Shown here in pieces: positions 1 through 7,987 of a stretch of DNA of 41,514 bases (the stretch's first letter is position 1; the number at the start of each line of letters is the position of its first letter). The notes beneath the pieces are model-generated. The model saw only the letters and a program-made list of their open reading frames with translations, was not told where the DNA came from and ran no database searches. Position numbers and translations under genes: made by a program. The stretch is from a virus: IMG/VR virus record IMGVR_UViG_3300020021_000023, positions 1 to 41,514 of that record. The stretch is one strand, 5' to 3'.

Positions 1-139
1 GTCGAGCCGGGTGTCGCGATCGACGCGGGTTCTTGCGGCGGCGGGCAGCGGTTCGTCTTCATCGTCGGTTGGCAGGGGTGGGGGCGGCTGATTATTCCGG
101 GTTTTCGATCCCTTCGGCCTTCCCGGACGCCTTTTCTCA
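1..139. repeat. Terminal direct repeat, left copy (circular overlap)
   Basis: Bases 14-139 are identical to 41389-41514. Bases 1-13 still align with 41376-41388 but differ at positions 1, 9, 11 and 13, three of these being A/G changes. The simplest reading is an assembly overlap of a circular molecule (about 41,375 bp), with the extreme end from a variant read. A true terminal repeat of a linear genome is possible, but the repeat lies inside a coding sequence that continues in frame across the join. Confidence 0.9.
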
Positions 140-204
140 GTGTCCGCGCCCAATAAATGGGGAATAGAACCGTTTGAAGACTCGATTTCGGTCACATTTG
201 CCAT
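1..204 (-). CDS. Junction-spanning protein, N-terminal part (continues at 41514)
   Basis: This is the first part of a protein of about 489 residues whose remainder is 41514-40110. It starts with ATG at 204-202, preceded on the minus strand by AAGGAAGGG about 7 nt upstream, a good ribosome binding site. The N-terminus has an AT-hook-like basic patch, KRRPGRPKGSK, at about residues 24-34. A Pro-rich then Asp/Glu-rich linker follows at about 38-55. The frame stays open through base 1 when the two ends are joined. The AT-hook-like patch suggests DNA contact, but I recognise no family. Confidence 0.85.
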   Translation of the reverse strand, partial: MANVTEIESSNGSIPHLLGADTEKRRPGRPKGSKTRNNQPPPPLPTDDEDEPLPAAARTRVDRDTRLD

Positions 205-289
205 CTGAAAGCCCTTCCTTTGTGCGTTTTGCACAATTCCAGCTTAGCTTAGCGTATTGTAACGTCCGTTGGACAGAAAATAAGTTCGC
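205..289. promoter_or_regulatory. Divergent intergenic control region
   Basis: This 85-bp gap separates the minus-strand junction gene (start 204) from the plus-strand virion operon (start 290). It holds an inverted repeat TTGTGC-gtttt-GCACAA at 220-236, a plausible operator or small hairpin. A TTGCAC hexamer (229-234) and a TATTGT hexamer (255-260) resemble -35 and -10 boxes, but the 20-bp spacing is long. Divergent promoters are expected here; the exact boxes are a guess. Confidence 0.4.
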
Positions 290-1447
290 ATGGCATGCTT
301 GCCTCTGCTGATGCCTGCTCTGCGAACCTCATCGCCTGGTCCGATGTATCCAGCGATCGCGCTCGATCGTACGCCGGCATTCGAAGACACCGACCGCGCC
401 ACGCGTCAGACCGTAGAGAAGATGTGCGAGCTGATCCGCGCGTCGATCAGCGACCCGCAAACAGATCCGACGTTGCAGAACATAGCGGCCGACATCAAGC
501 AACGTTACTGCTGGGGCTCTTGCGATCCCGGCGCGCTCGCGTTCGGCGTGTTCTGGTGGGTGAAGCATCACATTACGTTCCGCTCGGACGAAGGCACGAT
601 GTTCCAAGTGGGCGAGCCGAATCAACAGGACTTGCTCATCCGTCCGGACATCTTGGTCAAGATGCAGAAGCCGTCAGAAGACTGCGACGGCTTCACCATG
701 CTGACTGCGGCGCTCCTTACGATCCTCGGTGTGCCGGTGGTGATCGCAACCGTTGCGGTCGACCTCGAAGACCCGACGCGCTGGTCGCATGTGTTCCTCT
801 GCGCGATCGTCAACGGCCGCGTGATGCCGCTCGACACGTCGCACGGGAAGGCGCCTGGCTGGATGGTTCCGCGGTCGCGCATCAACCGGTGGCAGACGTG
901 GACGCTCGACGGGCGGCCGGCGGATGTGCAGATCCCGACGTACCACGGGCTCAATGGTTATTCGCGGTCGGGAGTCGGACAAGTGCGCGGGGCTTCGGTG
1001 TTGCCGTTTCCGATGCGGCGTCGGCTTGCGCAGATTGCGCGGGGAATGTCGGGCCTCGGTCAGACGTGCATCAGTCAGGATGAGGCTGGTAATTGTCTGG
1101 AGTATGACAACTCCGGGCCGCTGGGAAGCTCACCGGGCATAACTGAGGTACCCGATCCGATCTCTTCGGCGGAATACTGCGATGTGGGATGGACGTTAAC
1201 CGGTCCAGGGGTTTGCAGTCAGGCCGTGGGAGGCGCAACTAAACCCGCGTCGGCGTCCCCGAACTATGCGGCGCTCGTGTCCTCTATCGCGAACGCGGCA
1301 AGTTCCGACCTGAGGGCGGTGATCCAACAACCGGCCGCGTTGCTGCAAGCGCAGACCTGGGCGAACCTGTCCGCGTATCTGCCGATCATCGGCGTGGGAA
1401 TTCTGGGCGTGATGTTGCTGAGTTCCGCGATGGGGGGCAAAAAGTGA
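290..1447 (+). CDS. Transglutaminase-like protein with C-terminal membrane helix
   Basis: This 385-residue protein has a transglutaminase-like core at about residues 70-190. The candidate triad is Cys132 in SEDCDGF, His167 in WSHVF and Asp182 in PLDTSHG, which matches the Cys-His-Asp order of papain-like transglutaminase folds. Members of this superfamily crosslink or cleave peptides; here it may act on virion proteins or the host envelope. The middle carries GMSGLGQ, a motif shared with neighbouring small proteins. The C-terminus is a hydrophobic helix (about 363-380) ending GGKK. No clear ribosome binding site precedes ATG 290, so the true start could be a downstream ATG. It heads the plus-strand operon and its stop is followed directly by the next ATG. 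Confidence 0.8.
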   Translation: MACLPLLMPALRTSSPGPMYPAIALDRTPAFEDTDRATRQTVEKMCELIRASISDPQTDPTLQNIAADIKQRYCWGSCDPGALAFGVFWWVKHHITFRSDEGTMFQVGEPNQQDLLIRPDILVKMQKPSEDCDGFTMLTAALLTILGVPVVIATVAVDLEDPTRWSHVFLCAIVNGRVMPLDTSHGKAPGWMVPRSRINRWQTWTLDGRPADVQIPTYHGLNGYSRSGVGQVRGASVLPFPMRRRLAQIARGMSGLGQTCISQDEAGNCLEYDNSGPLGSSPGITEVPDPISSAEYCDVGWTLTGPGVCSQAVGGATKPASASPNYAALVSSIANAASSDLRAVIQQPAALLQAQTWANLSAYLPIIGVGILGVMLLSSAMGGKK

Positions 1448-1954
1448 ATGTACGTACGCTCCAGGGGCTTCGGTCAAACCAGCAGCGAAGGGAGTTCATT
1501 CAATCCGGCATCTCTCTTTGGGCCAATCGCTTCTTTGGCTACGACTCTTTTCAATTTTACGCAAACGTCGGCCACGCAGCGGGACGACACTACTTCGTTC
1601 GCCAACTTCGCCGAAGTCCAGATGCAAAACAATCTGACGCAGTTTCAGAACTGCCAGATTTCGCAGGCAACGGCGGAGGCGAATTTCAATACGATCTGGC
1701 TGTGGCTGGTGCAGCAGTGCTCGCAGCCGCAGTTCGGAACTGCTGGCGGCGCGTGTGTTCACGACCGGCAGGCGGGCGGAAAGTTCGATTGGTTTGCGGG
1801 CTACCTGACGCCGATTCAAACGTCGACGGTGGTTTGTCCGGATACATCGGCGGCGACGACGAACTCTGGCGCTTCGTCGACTCTTGCGGGAATCCCAAGT
1901 TCCTATCTGTGGATAGGCGGCGGCCTTTTGGCGGCTTGGCTGGTGACGAGGTGA
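1448..1954 (+). CDS. Small membrane-anchored protein, MYVR...GFGQ family
   Basis: The 168-residue protein starts MYVRSRGFGQ, the first of several neighbours with a M-Y-x-R-G-x-G-Q-like N-terminus. The body is Gln/Asn/Thr-rich with Cys residues at about 70, 90, 103 and 129. It ends with one hydrophobic segment (YLWIGGGLLAAWLV) and a terminal TR. ATG immediately follows the stop of the transglutaminase-like gene. No known family is recognised. The repeated architecture and position suggest a minor virion or membrane protein. Confidence 0.75.
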   Translation: MYVRSRGFGQTSSEGSSFNPASLFGPIASLATTLFNFTQTSATQRDDTTSFANFAEVQMQNNLTQFQNCQISQATAEANFNTIWLWLVQQCSQPQFGTAGGACVHDRQAGGKFDWFAGYLTPIQTSTVVCPDTSAATTNSGASSTLAGIPSSYLWIGGGLLAAWLVTR

Positions 1955-1955
1955 T

Positions 1956-3104
1956 ATGGGCTATATGAGATCTTCCGGCCTCCGCGTCGTCACCGTCCCC
2001 AATGCCGGGTATGCGCGTGTCCCAGCGAAACGGCTGCGCCTCATTCTGCTCCCTCGCGTTCGTCGCGGCATGGGCGCAACGGGCTCGGATGTGAACTCCT
2101 GCACGCCCCCGAATTCCTGGAACCAGTTCAAGGGCGTTTGCTGCGCTCCTCCCGGAACTCCCGCGGCGGGTGATCCGTGCTCGATCCTGAACGATCCCGG
2201 CTATCTGGCTTCGCAGGCTGCGGACGTAGGGCCGATTGGTCCGAACGGCGTGCCGTTGTCCTCGCCCTCGTTTGCGGACTATCCCGGTTCGCCTACGCGC
2301 CTGGCTGACATCGCGCAGTATCCGAACAACGTTCAACAGGACGTGCAGGTCTGCTACACCAATCCGGGGGCGTCGTTCGTCGACTCGGTTGGAATGCGGG
2401 TAAACTGCCCGGCTCAGAAAACGCAGATTGCACCGGGCGGGCCGGGGAATAACGGTATCTGGGTTTCTTCGTTTCCTTACTCGCAGCTCGCCTCGATGCT
2501 CGCGCCTTCGATCACGGCAACGGCAAACCTTGTAGGTAATGCTCCATTCGCCCTCGCTCCATCGAATCCCGGTGAGGGCATCGCGAAGACTCCGGCGGCG
2601 GGCGCCCCTGCCGTCTCCGTCAAACTCGTGAACGGTTCGGGCGGGTCCAGCTCGTCATTCAACGTGGGGGATTCGTGGCAGGTCATTGTTACCGGGCCTC
2701 CCAACTCTGCGGTGTCCGCGTCCGCTTCGCAGAATGGGACATCGCTTGGCACTTCCCCGATGGGAACGATTGCCGCGAATGGTCAGCTTGTTCTGCAAGG
2801 GACGTTTGCGGCTTCGCAAGTGGGGCAGTGGACAGAGACATGGACAGTCGCGGGAAAGAACGCGGGCTCGGTTTCGTTCTCGGTCGCGGCTCCCGGTAGT
2901 TCCGGTGGTGGTGCCGGGGGCAGCGGCGGGTCGGGTGGTGGTGGCAATGGTTCGGGCGGCGGCGGGTCGCAGAATAGTTCGAGCACTTCAAACCCGTTCG
3001 GCTTTCTGACCAACACTTTCAATATCGGCAGCGTAGCAATTCCGATCTGGGCGGGGCTAGGCGTGGGGCTGGTGGGACTTTTCATGTTGGGGAAAGGGCG
3101 CTGA
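1956..3104 (+). CDS. Surface protein with beta-sandwich-like region, Gly/Ser linker and C-terminal helix
   Basis: This 382-residue protein has a basic N-terminus, a Cys-containing segment (CTPPNSWNQFKGVCCAPPG) and a region at about 205-305 that looks like an Ig-like beta-sandwich (alternating hydrophobic strands, WQVIVTGPP, GQWTETWTV). A very Gly/Ser-rich linker (about 310-340) leads to a terminal membrane helix and the tail GKGR. It follows the previous gene by 1 bp. Its TGA overlaps the ATG of a short element-encoded reading frame (TGATG at 3102-3106). A membrane-anchored spike or adhesin is the best guess. Confidence 0.75.
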   Translation: MGYMRSSGLRVVTVPNAGYARVPAKRLRLILLPRVRRGMGATGSDVNSCTPPNSWNQFKGVCCAPPGTPAAGDPCSILNDPGYLASQAADVGPIGPNGVPLSSPSFADYPGSPTRLADIAQYPNNVQQDVQVCYTNPGASFVDSVGMRVNCPAQKTQIAPGGPGNNGIWVSSFPYSQLASMLAPSITATANLVGNAPFALAPSNPGEGIAKTPAAGAPAVSVKLVNGSGGSSSSFNVGDSWQVIVTGPPNSAVSASASQNGTSLGTSPMGTIAANGQLVLQGTFAASQVGQWTETWTVAGKNAGSVSFSVAAPGSSGGGAGGSGGSGGGGNGSGGGGSQNSSSTSNPFGFLTNTFNIGSVAIPIWAGLGVGLVGLFMLGKGR

Positions 3105-3181
3105 TGGTTTGGCCTACCCGTACTTTCGTTATCACCTCAGCCCGTGTGGGTTCGACATGGGAGGGTTTCAGTGGCGAATAG
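3104..3181 (+). CDS. Short coupled leader ORF inside element E1
   Basis: A 25-codon frame starts MVWPTR, contains VGSTW and ends at TAG 3179-3181. Its ATG overlaps the upstream TGA and its end overlaps the next gene's start. A second copy of the same arrangement lies at 12922-12987, sharing MVWPTR and VGSTW. It may be a translational-coupling leader rather than a functional peptide. Confidence 0.4.
   Translation: MVWPTRTFVITSARVGSTWEGFSGE
3108..3160 (+). repeat. Boundary element E1, forward
   Basis: Outer block TTTGGCCTACCC, inner block GTTCGACATGG. The inner block is followed at once by GAGGG, which serves as the ribosome binding site for GTG 3171. No clear inward partner was found downstream. 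Confidence 0.8.
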
Positions 3182-3704
3182 CAACAGCCTTTTCACGGTC
3201 GCATTGGTTGGCGGCGCGGCGTACTTGCTTTATAACTGGTGGACCTCGCAACCAGCGGCTACAACGACCACGGGAGGCGGAACCACCGGGGGCGGCACGA
3301 CCGGCGGCGGAACCACGGGCGGCGGCACTCCCACTCCACCAGCTACCCCCGCGACCACGCAATACACCGGGGCTGCTGATCTTCTGGCGAACGGCATCGC
3401 CCTGACGATCAAGCTGGCACAGATGACGGCGACGCCCAGCAGTCCGCCTCAACTGAACATCGACCAGTGGAATTATTACTACGCGCAGATCCCCGACGCC
3501 ACTCCGATTACGGGCGATCAGCTCAACGCCATGTTGGCGAAGGCGGGCGCAACCGGCGCGAATCGTAGCTACGTGCTCATGTCCCCTGGTCAGTACGTCG
3601 GCTTACTTCAATCGAGCGGAGTTCCGGGACTATCCGGTTATCTGAGAAACGGTGGCTTTGGTTATTACGGCCTCGCCGATCTCCGAAGGGCAGGGAGGCG
3701 CTAA
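3171..3704 (+). CDS. Membrane protein with Gly/Thr repeats
   Basis: The 177-residue protein (GTG start, GGGAGGG upstream within E1) starts with a hydrophobic segment (about 7-22, VALVGGAAYLLY) followed by NWW. Four tandem GGGTT units make a flexible linker at about 35-55. The rest is a mixed domain rich in Tyr, Gln and Ala (NQWNYYYAQIPD-like and YVLMSPGQYVGLL) with a basic end GRR. Its TAA overlaps the next ATG. Anchor, linker and globular domain suggest an exposed structural protein, but no family is recognised. Confidence 0.75.
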   Translation: MANSNSLFTVALVGGAAYLLYNWWTSQPAATTTTGGGTTGGGTTGGGTTGGGTPTPPATPATTQYTGAADLLANGIALTIKLAQMTATPSSPPQLNIDQWNYYYAQIPDATPITGDQLNAMLAKAGATGANRSYVLMSPGQYVGLLQSSGVPGLSGYLRNGGFGYYGLADLRRAGRR

Positions 3705-3886
3705 TGTACGTGCGCGGCGTTGGGCAAGCCGATCTCACAAGCTGGGGTTACATCTCCCCGTGCGGGCCGAATGGCGCGGCGGGCGCGGCGGCGGCGAGTA
3801 CTCCATCGGCGAATCAAGCGCTGGTCTGGGGCGGGTTTCTGGTGGCGGGGATTGTTCTCGTTGGACTGTTCGGAGGGAACCGGTAA
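3704..3886 (+). CDS. 60-residue membrane protein, MYVRGVGQ
   Basis: It starts MYVRGVGQ, has an Ala-rich middle and ends with one membrane helix (VWGGFLVAGIVLVGLF) and GGNR. ATG overlaps the upstream TAA and its own TAA overlaps the next ATG, so it is translationally coupled on both sides. Its size and single C-terminal helix recall small virion membrane proteins; function unknown. Confidence 0.75.
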   Translation: MYVRGVGQADLTSWGYISPCGPNGAAGAAAASTPSANQALVWGGFLVAGIVLVGLFGGNR

Positions 3887-4194
3887 TGGCGTACCTGCCT
3901 CAGTCCCAAATCGTGATGCCCGCGCGTGGCGGGATCTCCGCGCAGACCTTTGGAATCTCGGGGCGCTTCAATTCGATTGAGGGGCTTTCCGGTTTCGGGC
4001 AGGCGTGCCCGGCGGGGTTCACGATGGATTCGACTGGAACCTGTAGCCAGCCGAGCTGCGACTTTCCGTATGTGTTGAGCAACGGTGTTTGCGTAACGGG
4101 CGCATCGATAATTCCGGGAATCCCGGATTCCTTCGTTTACATCGGCGGCGTGGCGTTGTTGGCTGCGATTATTTTCGGGGGTATGCGGCGCTGA
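3886..4194 (+). CDS. Cys-containing membrane protein with GLSGFGQ motif
   Basis: The 102-residue protein has GLSGFGQ followed by a Cys-rich segment (ACPAGFTMDSTGTC, PSCDFPYVLSNGVC) that could form two disulfides. A single helix (FVYIGGVALLAAIIFGG) and MRR follow. The same order of GLGQ-like motif, Cys-rich segment and terminal helix is seen in neighbours. It is coupled by TAATG and TGATG overlaps. Confidence 0.75.
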   Translation: MAYLPQSQIVMPARGGISAQTFGISGRFNSIEGLSGFGQACPAGFTMDSTGTCSQPSCDFPYVLSNGVCVTGASIIPGIPDSFVYIGGVALLAAIIFGGMRR

Positions 4195-4544
4195 TGTACA
4201 TACGTGGCCTCGCACAGTTCGACTACGACACGAATCCGGGCGCGGAGTTCAATATCAACACGTCCGCGATTCCAACGGCGACGGCCACACCCTCCCAGAT
4301 CGATGCGGCGTTGAACGCGATTGCAAAGTCTTCGTGTGCGGGGATTTGGAACCCGGCTGACCATTCGTGTTCCGATACCGGCGGTCCGTCGACGTGTCCA
4401 TCGGGTTATGTTGCCTCAGGATTTACGTGTGTTGCGGCTCCTGCAGCGGGCGGCGGGGGCGGTTCGTCGGCAATGCCCAGTTGGGTGATTCCGGTAGCTG
4501 CGGCATTGGGCGGGCTCTTTCTGCTGATGGGGATGAGGCGCTGA
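4194..4544 (+). CDS. Cys-containing membrane protein, MYIRGLAQ
   Basis: The 116-residue protein starts MYIRGLAQ. It carries the same kind of Cys pairs as the previous gene (SSCAGIWNPADHSC, STCPSGYVASGFTC), a Gly linker, one helix (WVIPVAAALGGLFLLMG) and the tail MRR. It is a likely paralogue of the 3886 gene. It overlaps both neighbours by TGATG. Confidence 0.75.
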   Translation: MYIRGLAQFDYDTNPGAEFNINTSAIPTATATPSQIDAALNAIAKSSCAGIWNPADHSCSDTGGPSTCPSGYVASGFTCVAAPAAGGGGGSSAMPSWVIPVAAALGGLFLLMGMRR

Positions 4545-4855
4545 TGTACAACCGGGGCTTGGGTCAAGATTGCTCGGCTGGTCCGGCGTGCGCTTGGTAC
4601 GACAACGTTTATGCGACTCAGGGCTGTCTGAATTGGTACGCGGCGTGCGATCCGACGAACCCGTTTTACGTGCTCAACACGAAGGGCCTGATCGTTGGCG
4701 GCGCGGGGGTGCTCGGTCAAACAGCCGGTAGCGCGGTTGCGGCGGCGGGTAATAGTTTTCTGGGGCTCGATCCGAGTTCGGGTATTCCCACATGGATTTG
4801 GGCGGTTGGACTTGTCGGGTTGGGCGTGATGCTCATTCCCAGATTGGTGAAGTGA
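4544..4855 (+). CDS. Membrane protein, MYNRGLGQ
   Basis: The 103-residue protein starts MYNRGLGQ and has four Cys in the first 40 residues. An Ala/Gly stretch follows, then a C-terminal helix (WIWAVGLVGLGVMLI) with RLVK. It belongs to the same set of one-helix proteins as its four upstream neighbours and is coupled to the preceding gene by TGATG. Confidence 0.75.
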   Translation: MYNRGLGQDCSAGPACAWYDNVYATQGCLNWYAACDPTNPFYVLNTKGLIVGGAGVLGQTAGSAVAAAGNSFLGLDPSSGIPTWIWAVGLVGLGVMLIPRLVK

Positions 4856-4858
4856 AAT

Positions 4859-5287
4859 ATGGGCTATTCAAAACCACAATCCGGAATGGGTTGCTCTTGC
4901 AACGGGAAGTGCGGCGGCAACGATCCGATGATCGGCATGGGCTATTTCACCAGCATGGACCCGTCGACCTGGGGAGTCGCGGAGTGGGGCACGGTCGCGG
5001 GCGTGGTGTTCGTTGGCTCGAAGGTGATCGCCTCGCATCCGTTGGTGCGCAGCGGCCGGAAACGCGCGGGCGCGGCGGCGTCGAAGGGCGCGTCTTCCTT
5101 GGGGAATATCGCGCTGCTCGGGATCGGCGCTTACGGGTTGTGGTGGCTCTATTCGCAGTATCAGGCGGGATCGTTGACGCTGCCGGGGTTGGGGGATTAC
5201 CAGCAGCAAGGTTATGTGAATCCTCAGATTTTGCAGAATCCAACGCGCACTAGTGCGGTACAGGTTCCGATTGGTTGGGCGGCGTAA
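4859..5287 (+). CDS. Membrane protein sharing a C-terminal module with the 10103 gene
   Basis: The 142-residue protein has an N-terminal Cys cluster (GCSCNGKCGG) and two hydrophobic segments (about 38-55 and 82-97). Its C-terminus contains GDYQQQGYVNPQIL and VQVPIGW, which closely matches MGDYQVQGFVNPQIL and VLVPTGW at the end of the basic protein at 10103. The shared module suggests two components that contact the same partner, probably in the virion. Confidence 0.75.
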   Translation: MGYSKPQSGMGCSCNGKCGGNDPMIGMGYFTSMDPSTWGVAEWGTVAGVVFVGSKVIASHPLVRSGRKRAGAAASKGASSLGNIALLGIGAYGLWWLYSQYQAGSLTLPGLGDYQQQGYVNPQILQNPTRTSAVQVPIGWAA

Positions 5288-5295
5288 AGCTTTTT

Positions 5296-5544
5296 ATGTT
5301 GGCCTCGGTTAACAATTCGGGACGACGGGCGCTACCTGTTCGACAGGGTGGTGTGCGGGAATGCGGAGAACTTCAACCGCTGTTTGTGTTGGGCCGGATT
5401 CTCATCATGCTCAAAACCCTGACACCGGAAGAACGGGTCTACACGGTGCTCCGCGCCGAATCCCTTCTCAGGGTTTACGGTCACTACTTCCCTCCGCCGA
5501 CTGTCGAACATGATTACTCCGACGTGCAAGGAGGTGATCGATGA
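5296..5544 (+). CDS. Cassette protein between E2 and E3
   Basis: An 82-residue frame begins inside E2 as MLASVNNSG...LPVRQG and ends inside E3 as TVEH...GGDR. The body (LTPEERVYTVLRAESLLRVYGHYF) is predicted helical. Both termini are therefore encoded by the inverted boundary elements. Its stop overlaps the next start (ATGA at 5541). No family is recognised. Confidence 0.6.
   Translation: MLASVNNSGRRALPVRQGGVRECGELQPLFVLGRILIMLKTLTPEERVYTVLRAESLLRVYGHYFPPPTVEHDYSDVQGGDR
5299..5348 (+). repeat. Boundary element E2, forward
   Basis: TTGGCCTCGG...GTTCGACAGGG. Preceded by a T run and the ATG that opens the cassette ORF. Pairs with E3, about 150 bp downstream. Confidence 0.85.
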
Positions 5545-5550
5545 GGCCAA
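5501..5550 (-). repeat. Boundary element E3, reverse
   Basis: CTGTCGAAC...ATGAGGCCAA. The outer block contains both the stop of the cassette ORF and the ATG of the next gene. GGAGG lies inside the variable part, 10 nt before that ATG. Confidence 0.85.
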
Positions 5551-6290
5551 AAAGAAAGAACTCCTCAAACACCCTCTTCGATGCTGCCTACGATCTGGGA
5601 ACCCTCACCCCGGCAGGTCAGATCATCTCAACCGCAGGGCAGGCGTTTAAAAAGCACGTCAAGAACAAAGCGAAGGCAAAACACCGCCGTCGTCCGGTTC
5701 GCGTGGCAACCTCGCGCGGCAACAAAGGGAAGATCGAACGTTTCTACATCCGCACGAACCGAGGATCGCGGCGCAACCCGGAACAACCGGCAGGCGACCG
5801 CTATGAATACTTCCACGGGCGGAAAGCGGACGTCGACACGGACGTAACGGAAACGATCAAGTACCACGCGGTGCTATCGGGAATCGGCAAACTCGTATCA
5901 CTCGAAATCAAGGCGATCAACGGCAACCGGAAAGTGCTGCTCTCGAACTTCAAAGGCGCACTGCTCGCACAGGACGAAAAGGGCAAACAGCTTTACATCG
6001 TGGGCGGCGATCAGGCGGTAAGTCTCAAAGACTTCGGCATCGCGCAGCCGCATGAACTCGAAATTCTCGGGGCGCTCACGTGCGTGGTGTACTTCACGAC
6101 CAAAGACCACCTGAGGCCGGAAGACGGCGGCACGGCGAACTATAAACACAAGTTCGGCGACGGCGCGCGGACGTACAACTTCGGCAAGAACGGGACGCGC
6201 TTCCCCCTGGTCGGATACGACGTGCGAAACAAGATGCTTTCGATTCAGGGCGGGGACTACGACTTGCCAGCAGAGGGGATTGACGGATGA
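5541..6290 (+). CDS. Basic N-terminal DNA-binding-like protein, 249 residues
   Basis: The first 80 residues are strongly basic (KKHVKNKAKAKHRRRP) and contain RRNPEQP, resembling the NPG-type basic proteins elsewhere in the operon. The remainder (about 85-249) is a soluble mixed alpha/beta domain (LVSLEIKAINGNRKVLLSNFK, YIVGGDQAVSLKDFG). The start ATG lies in E3 and has GGAGG upstream. A nucleoid or core protein of the particle is plausible; no family is recognised. Confidence 0.75.
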   Translation: MRPKRKNSSNTLFDAAYDLGTLTPAGQIISTAGQAFKKHVKNKAKAKHRRRPVRVATSRGNKGKIERFYIRTNRGSRRNPEQPAGDRYEYFHGRKADVDTDVTETIKYHAVLSGIGKLVSLEIKAINGNRKVLLSNFKGALLAQDEKGKQLYIVGGDQAVSLKDFGIAQPHELEILGALTCVVYFTTKDHLRPEDGGTANYKHKFGDGARTYNFGKNGTRFPLVGYDVRNKMLSIQGGDYDLPAEGIDG

Positions 6291-6457
6291 TCTGCGAAGT
6301 GCGGGATGGTCGAGTTCATTTCGAAGGCACGGTAGCGGAGCAAGAGCAGTTTGTTTCGCGCGTGAACACGTTCTTCGATGAGAATCCAGATGTTAGGCTG
6401 ACCCCCGAAGAGTTCGTCGCGAAGTTCGCGCAGTCAGTGGAGGGGATCGATGGCTAA
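6287..6457 (+). CDS. Small acidic protein, 56 residues
   Basis: The frame MICEVRDGRVHFEG... is acidic and probably helical (TPEEFVAKFAQSVEG). It overlaps the previous stop by ATGA, and its last codons contain the GAGG ribosome binding site for the next gene. Tight coupling and codon use support a real gene; function unknown. Confidence 0.6.
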   Translation: MICEVRDGRVHFEGTVAEQEQFVSRVNTFFDENPDVRLTPEEFVAKFAQSVEGIDG

Positions 6458-6875
6458 GTATCTTTACTACGTCACTCAGGAAGGTTACAAAGTCGGCGGT
6501 GCGCACGATACGAAAGCCGATGCTAATGCGGAGAAAGCGCGCTTCGTTAAACGTGCCAAAGAAATCGGCGCAAGGCGCAACTTCCGAATCAAGCGGGTGA
6601 AACAGATGGCAAATCCACAATTCGGCTCGTCCGCGTGGCGAAAGAAATACGCTGCAAAAGCAAAACGAAACCGGGCGGCGGCGGCGCGCAAGAACAAGCC
6701 CAAGCGCAAGGCGAAGCAACGCAAAAAGACCGCATCCCACCGGCGGGGAACGGCGGCAAAGAAGAAACGCATGGCTTCGATGATCCGTGGCAACCCGCCC
6801 GGCAACTGGACGAAGGTAAAGGCGTTCCGCGTGGTCAAGAAACACGGCCGCGCAGTGCTGGAGGTTCGCAAGTAG
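6450..6875 (+). CDS. Highly basic Lys/Arg-rich protein
   Basis: The 141-residue protein has a short ordered N-terminus (YLYYVTQEGYKVGGAHDTKADA) and then a Lys/Arg/Ala-rich tail (about 45-125) with a very high net positive charge, typical of nucleic acid condensation. It contains FGSSAWRKKYAAK, nearly repeated as FGSAAWRAKYAHK in the 10103 gene, plus RGNPPGNW. It is likely a DNA-binding core protein of the particle, inferred from composition only. Confidence 0.75.
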   Translation: MAKYLYYVTQEGYKVGGAHDTKADANAEKARFVKRAKEIGARRNFRIKRVKQMANPQFGSSAWRKKYAAKAKRNRAAAARKNKPKRKAKQRKKTASHRRGTAAKKKRMASMIRGNPPGNWTKVKAFRVVKKHGRAVLEVRK

Positions 6876-7987
6876 TGAACTTCATCTTCATCAGCTCGCC
6901 CAGCTTCGAACCGTGGGACTGGACCAATCCCGACGTGCAGGGAATCGGCGGTTCTGAAACCTCGCATATAGAAATGTCGAATCGCCTTTCTGATCGAGGA
7001 CACCAGGTCCACTCCTACGCGCCTACGCCGTTTGAAGACCGGCGCGTCAACCCGCACGGCGTGACCTGGGAGCAATGCAAGTTCGCGGACGCGAAGAAAG
7101 ACGGCGTGTGGATCGTCTACCGCGACCCGACCGTAATCGACGGAATCCCGGAAGGTCAACCGATTTGGCTCATCTGCCAAGATGTCGACTACCCGACGTT
7201 GACGGAAGCGCGGGCGAAGCGACTCACCCGAATCGTGGGCCTCTGCGAAACCCACGGGCGCTATCTGCGCTCGCGCTATTCGTTTGCAGAGGACAAGGTG
7301 TGCATTTCCTCGAACGGCATCAAGTCGGAAGAAATCGCGCGAGCGCTGCTCGATCCCCCGGCGCGCAACCCGAAACGGCTCATGTACGCATCGAGTCCCG
7401 ACCGCGGACTGCTGTACCTCGCGATGATCTTCCAGCGGGCGCGTGAACTGATGCCCGATCTGGAGTTGCACGTCTACTACGGCTTCGACAATATCGAAAA
7501 GATCATCGACAAGTTCCCCGGTGTCCGCAAAAAGACCAACGAAATTCGGAAGATGATGGACCAGCCGGGCCTGGAGTTCCACGGGCGCATGGGACAGCCG
7601 GAACTGATCCGCGAATGGCTGAAGGCCGGCATCTGGTGCCATCCGTCCAGCTTCGCCGAAACGTCATGCATCACCTGCATGGACGCACAGGCCTTGGGCG
7701 CGATCCCGATCACAACGCCAACGTGGGCGATCGGCGATAACGTCGAACACGGCGTGTTCATCGAAGGCGATCCCTACAACTGCAAGCTGACGCGGGCGCG
7801 GTACGTGCTCGAGCTGATGAAGCTCGTGAATGACCCGATCCGGCAGGAAGGCATTCGCGAAAAGATGATGCCTTGGGCGCAAGCTCATTTCGGCTGGGAT
7901 CACTTCGTCGACCAGTGGGAAGACTGGGCGCGCATAGACACTGGCGCTGTGAAACCGTCCTCACGCGTCAAGGAGGTCCACGCTTGA
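6875..7987 (+). CDS. GT-B glycosyltransferase (GT4-like)
   Basis: The 370-residue protein starts at GTG overlapping the upstream TAG. Its N-terminal domain has GGSETSHIEMSNRLSDRGHQV, the usual acceptor-side motif of GT4 enzymes. The C-terminal domain has RLMYASSPDRGL, LEFHGRMGQPEL and PSSFAETSCITCMDAQALG followed by GAIPITT, the nucleotide-sugar region with the E-x7-E-like pattern. It probably transfers a sugar from a nucleotide donor to a virion or host surface target. It is followed by a methyltransferase and a second transferase in one coupled block, pointing to a surface-modification module. Confidence 0.85.
   Translation: MNFIFISSPSFEPWDWTNPDVQGIGGSETSHIEMSNRLSDRGHQVHSYAPTPFEDRRVNPHGVTWEQCKFADAKKDGVWIVYRDPTVIDGIPEGQPIWLICQDVDYPTLTEARAKRLTRIVGLCETHGRYLRSRYSFAEDKVCISSNGIKSEEIARALLDPPARNPKRLMYASSPDRGLLYLAMIFQRARELMPDLELHVYYGFDNIEKIIDKFPGVRKKTNEIRKMMDQPGLEFHGRMGQPELIREWLKAGIWCHPSSFAETSCITCMDAQALGAIPITTPTWAIGDNVEHGVFIEGDPYNCKLTRARYVLELMKLVNDPIRQEGIREKMMPWAQAHFGWDHFVDQWEDWARIDTGAVKPSSRVKEVHA

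Noticed and set aside
1444-1968. Alternative plus frame overlapping the 1448 gene
   Set aside because: The 1448 frame has the MYVR start and C-terminal helix of its neighbours; the other frame has no such features.
3290-3350. Gly/Thr repeat DNA as a regulatory repeat
   Set aside because: Triplet-based and in frame with a linker between a membrane anchor and a domain; a coding repeat explains it.
3640-3700. GGCCTCGCCGATCTCC near the end of the 3171 gene as another element
   Set aside because: Only the outer block is present, inside a coding sequence with no inner block or partner; likely chance.
6485-7642. Long open frame on the minus strand opposite the basic protein and glycosyltransferase
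   Set aside because: It is the shadow of two well supported plus-strand genes, with no ribosome site and Arg/Leu-rich content typical of antisense frames in high-GC DNA.
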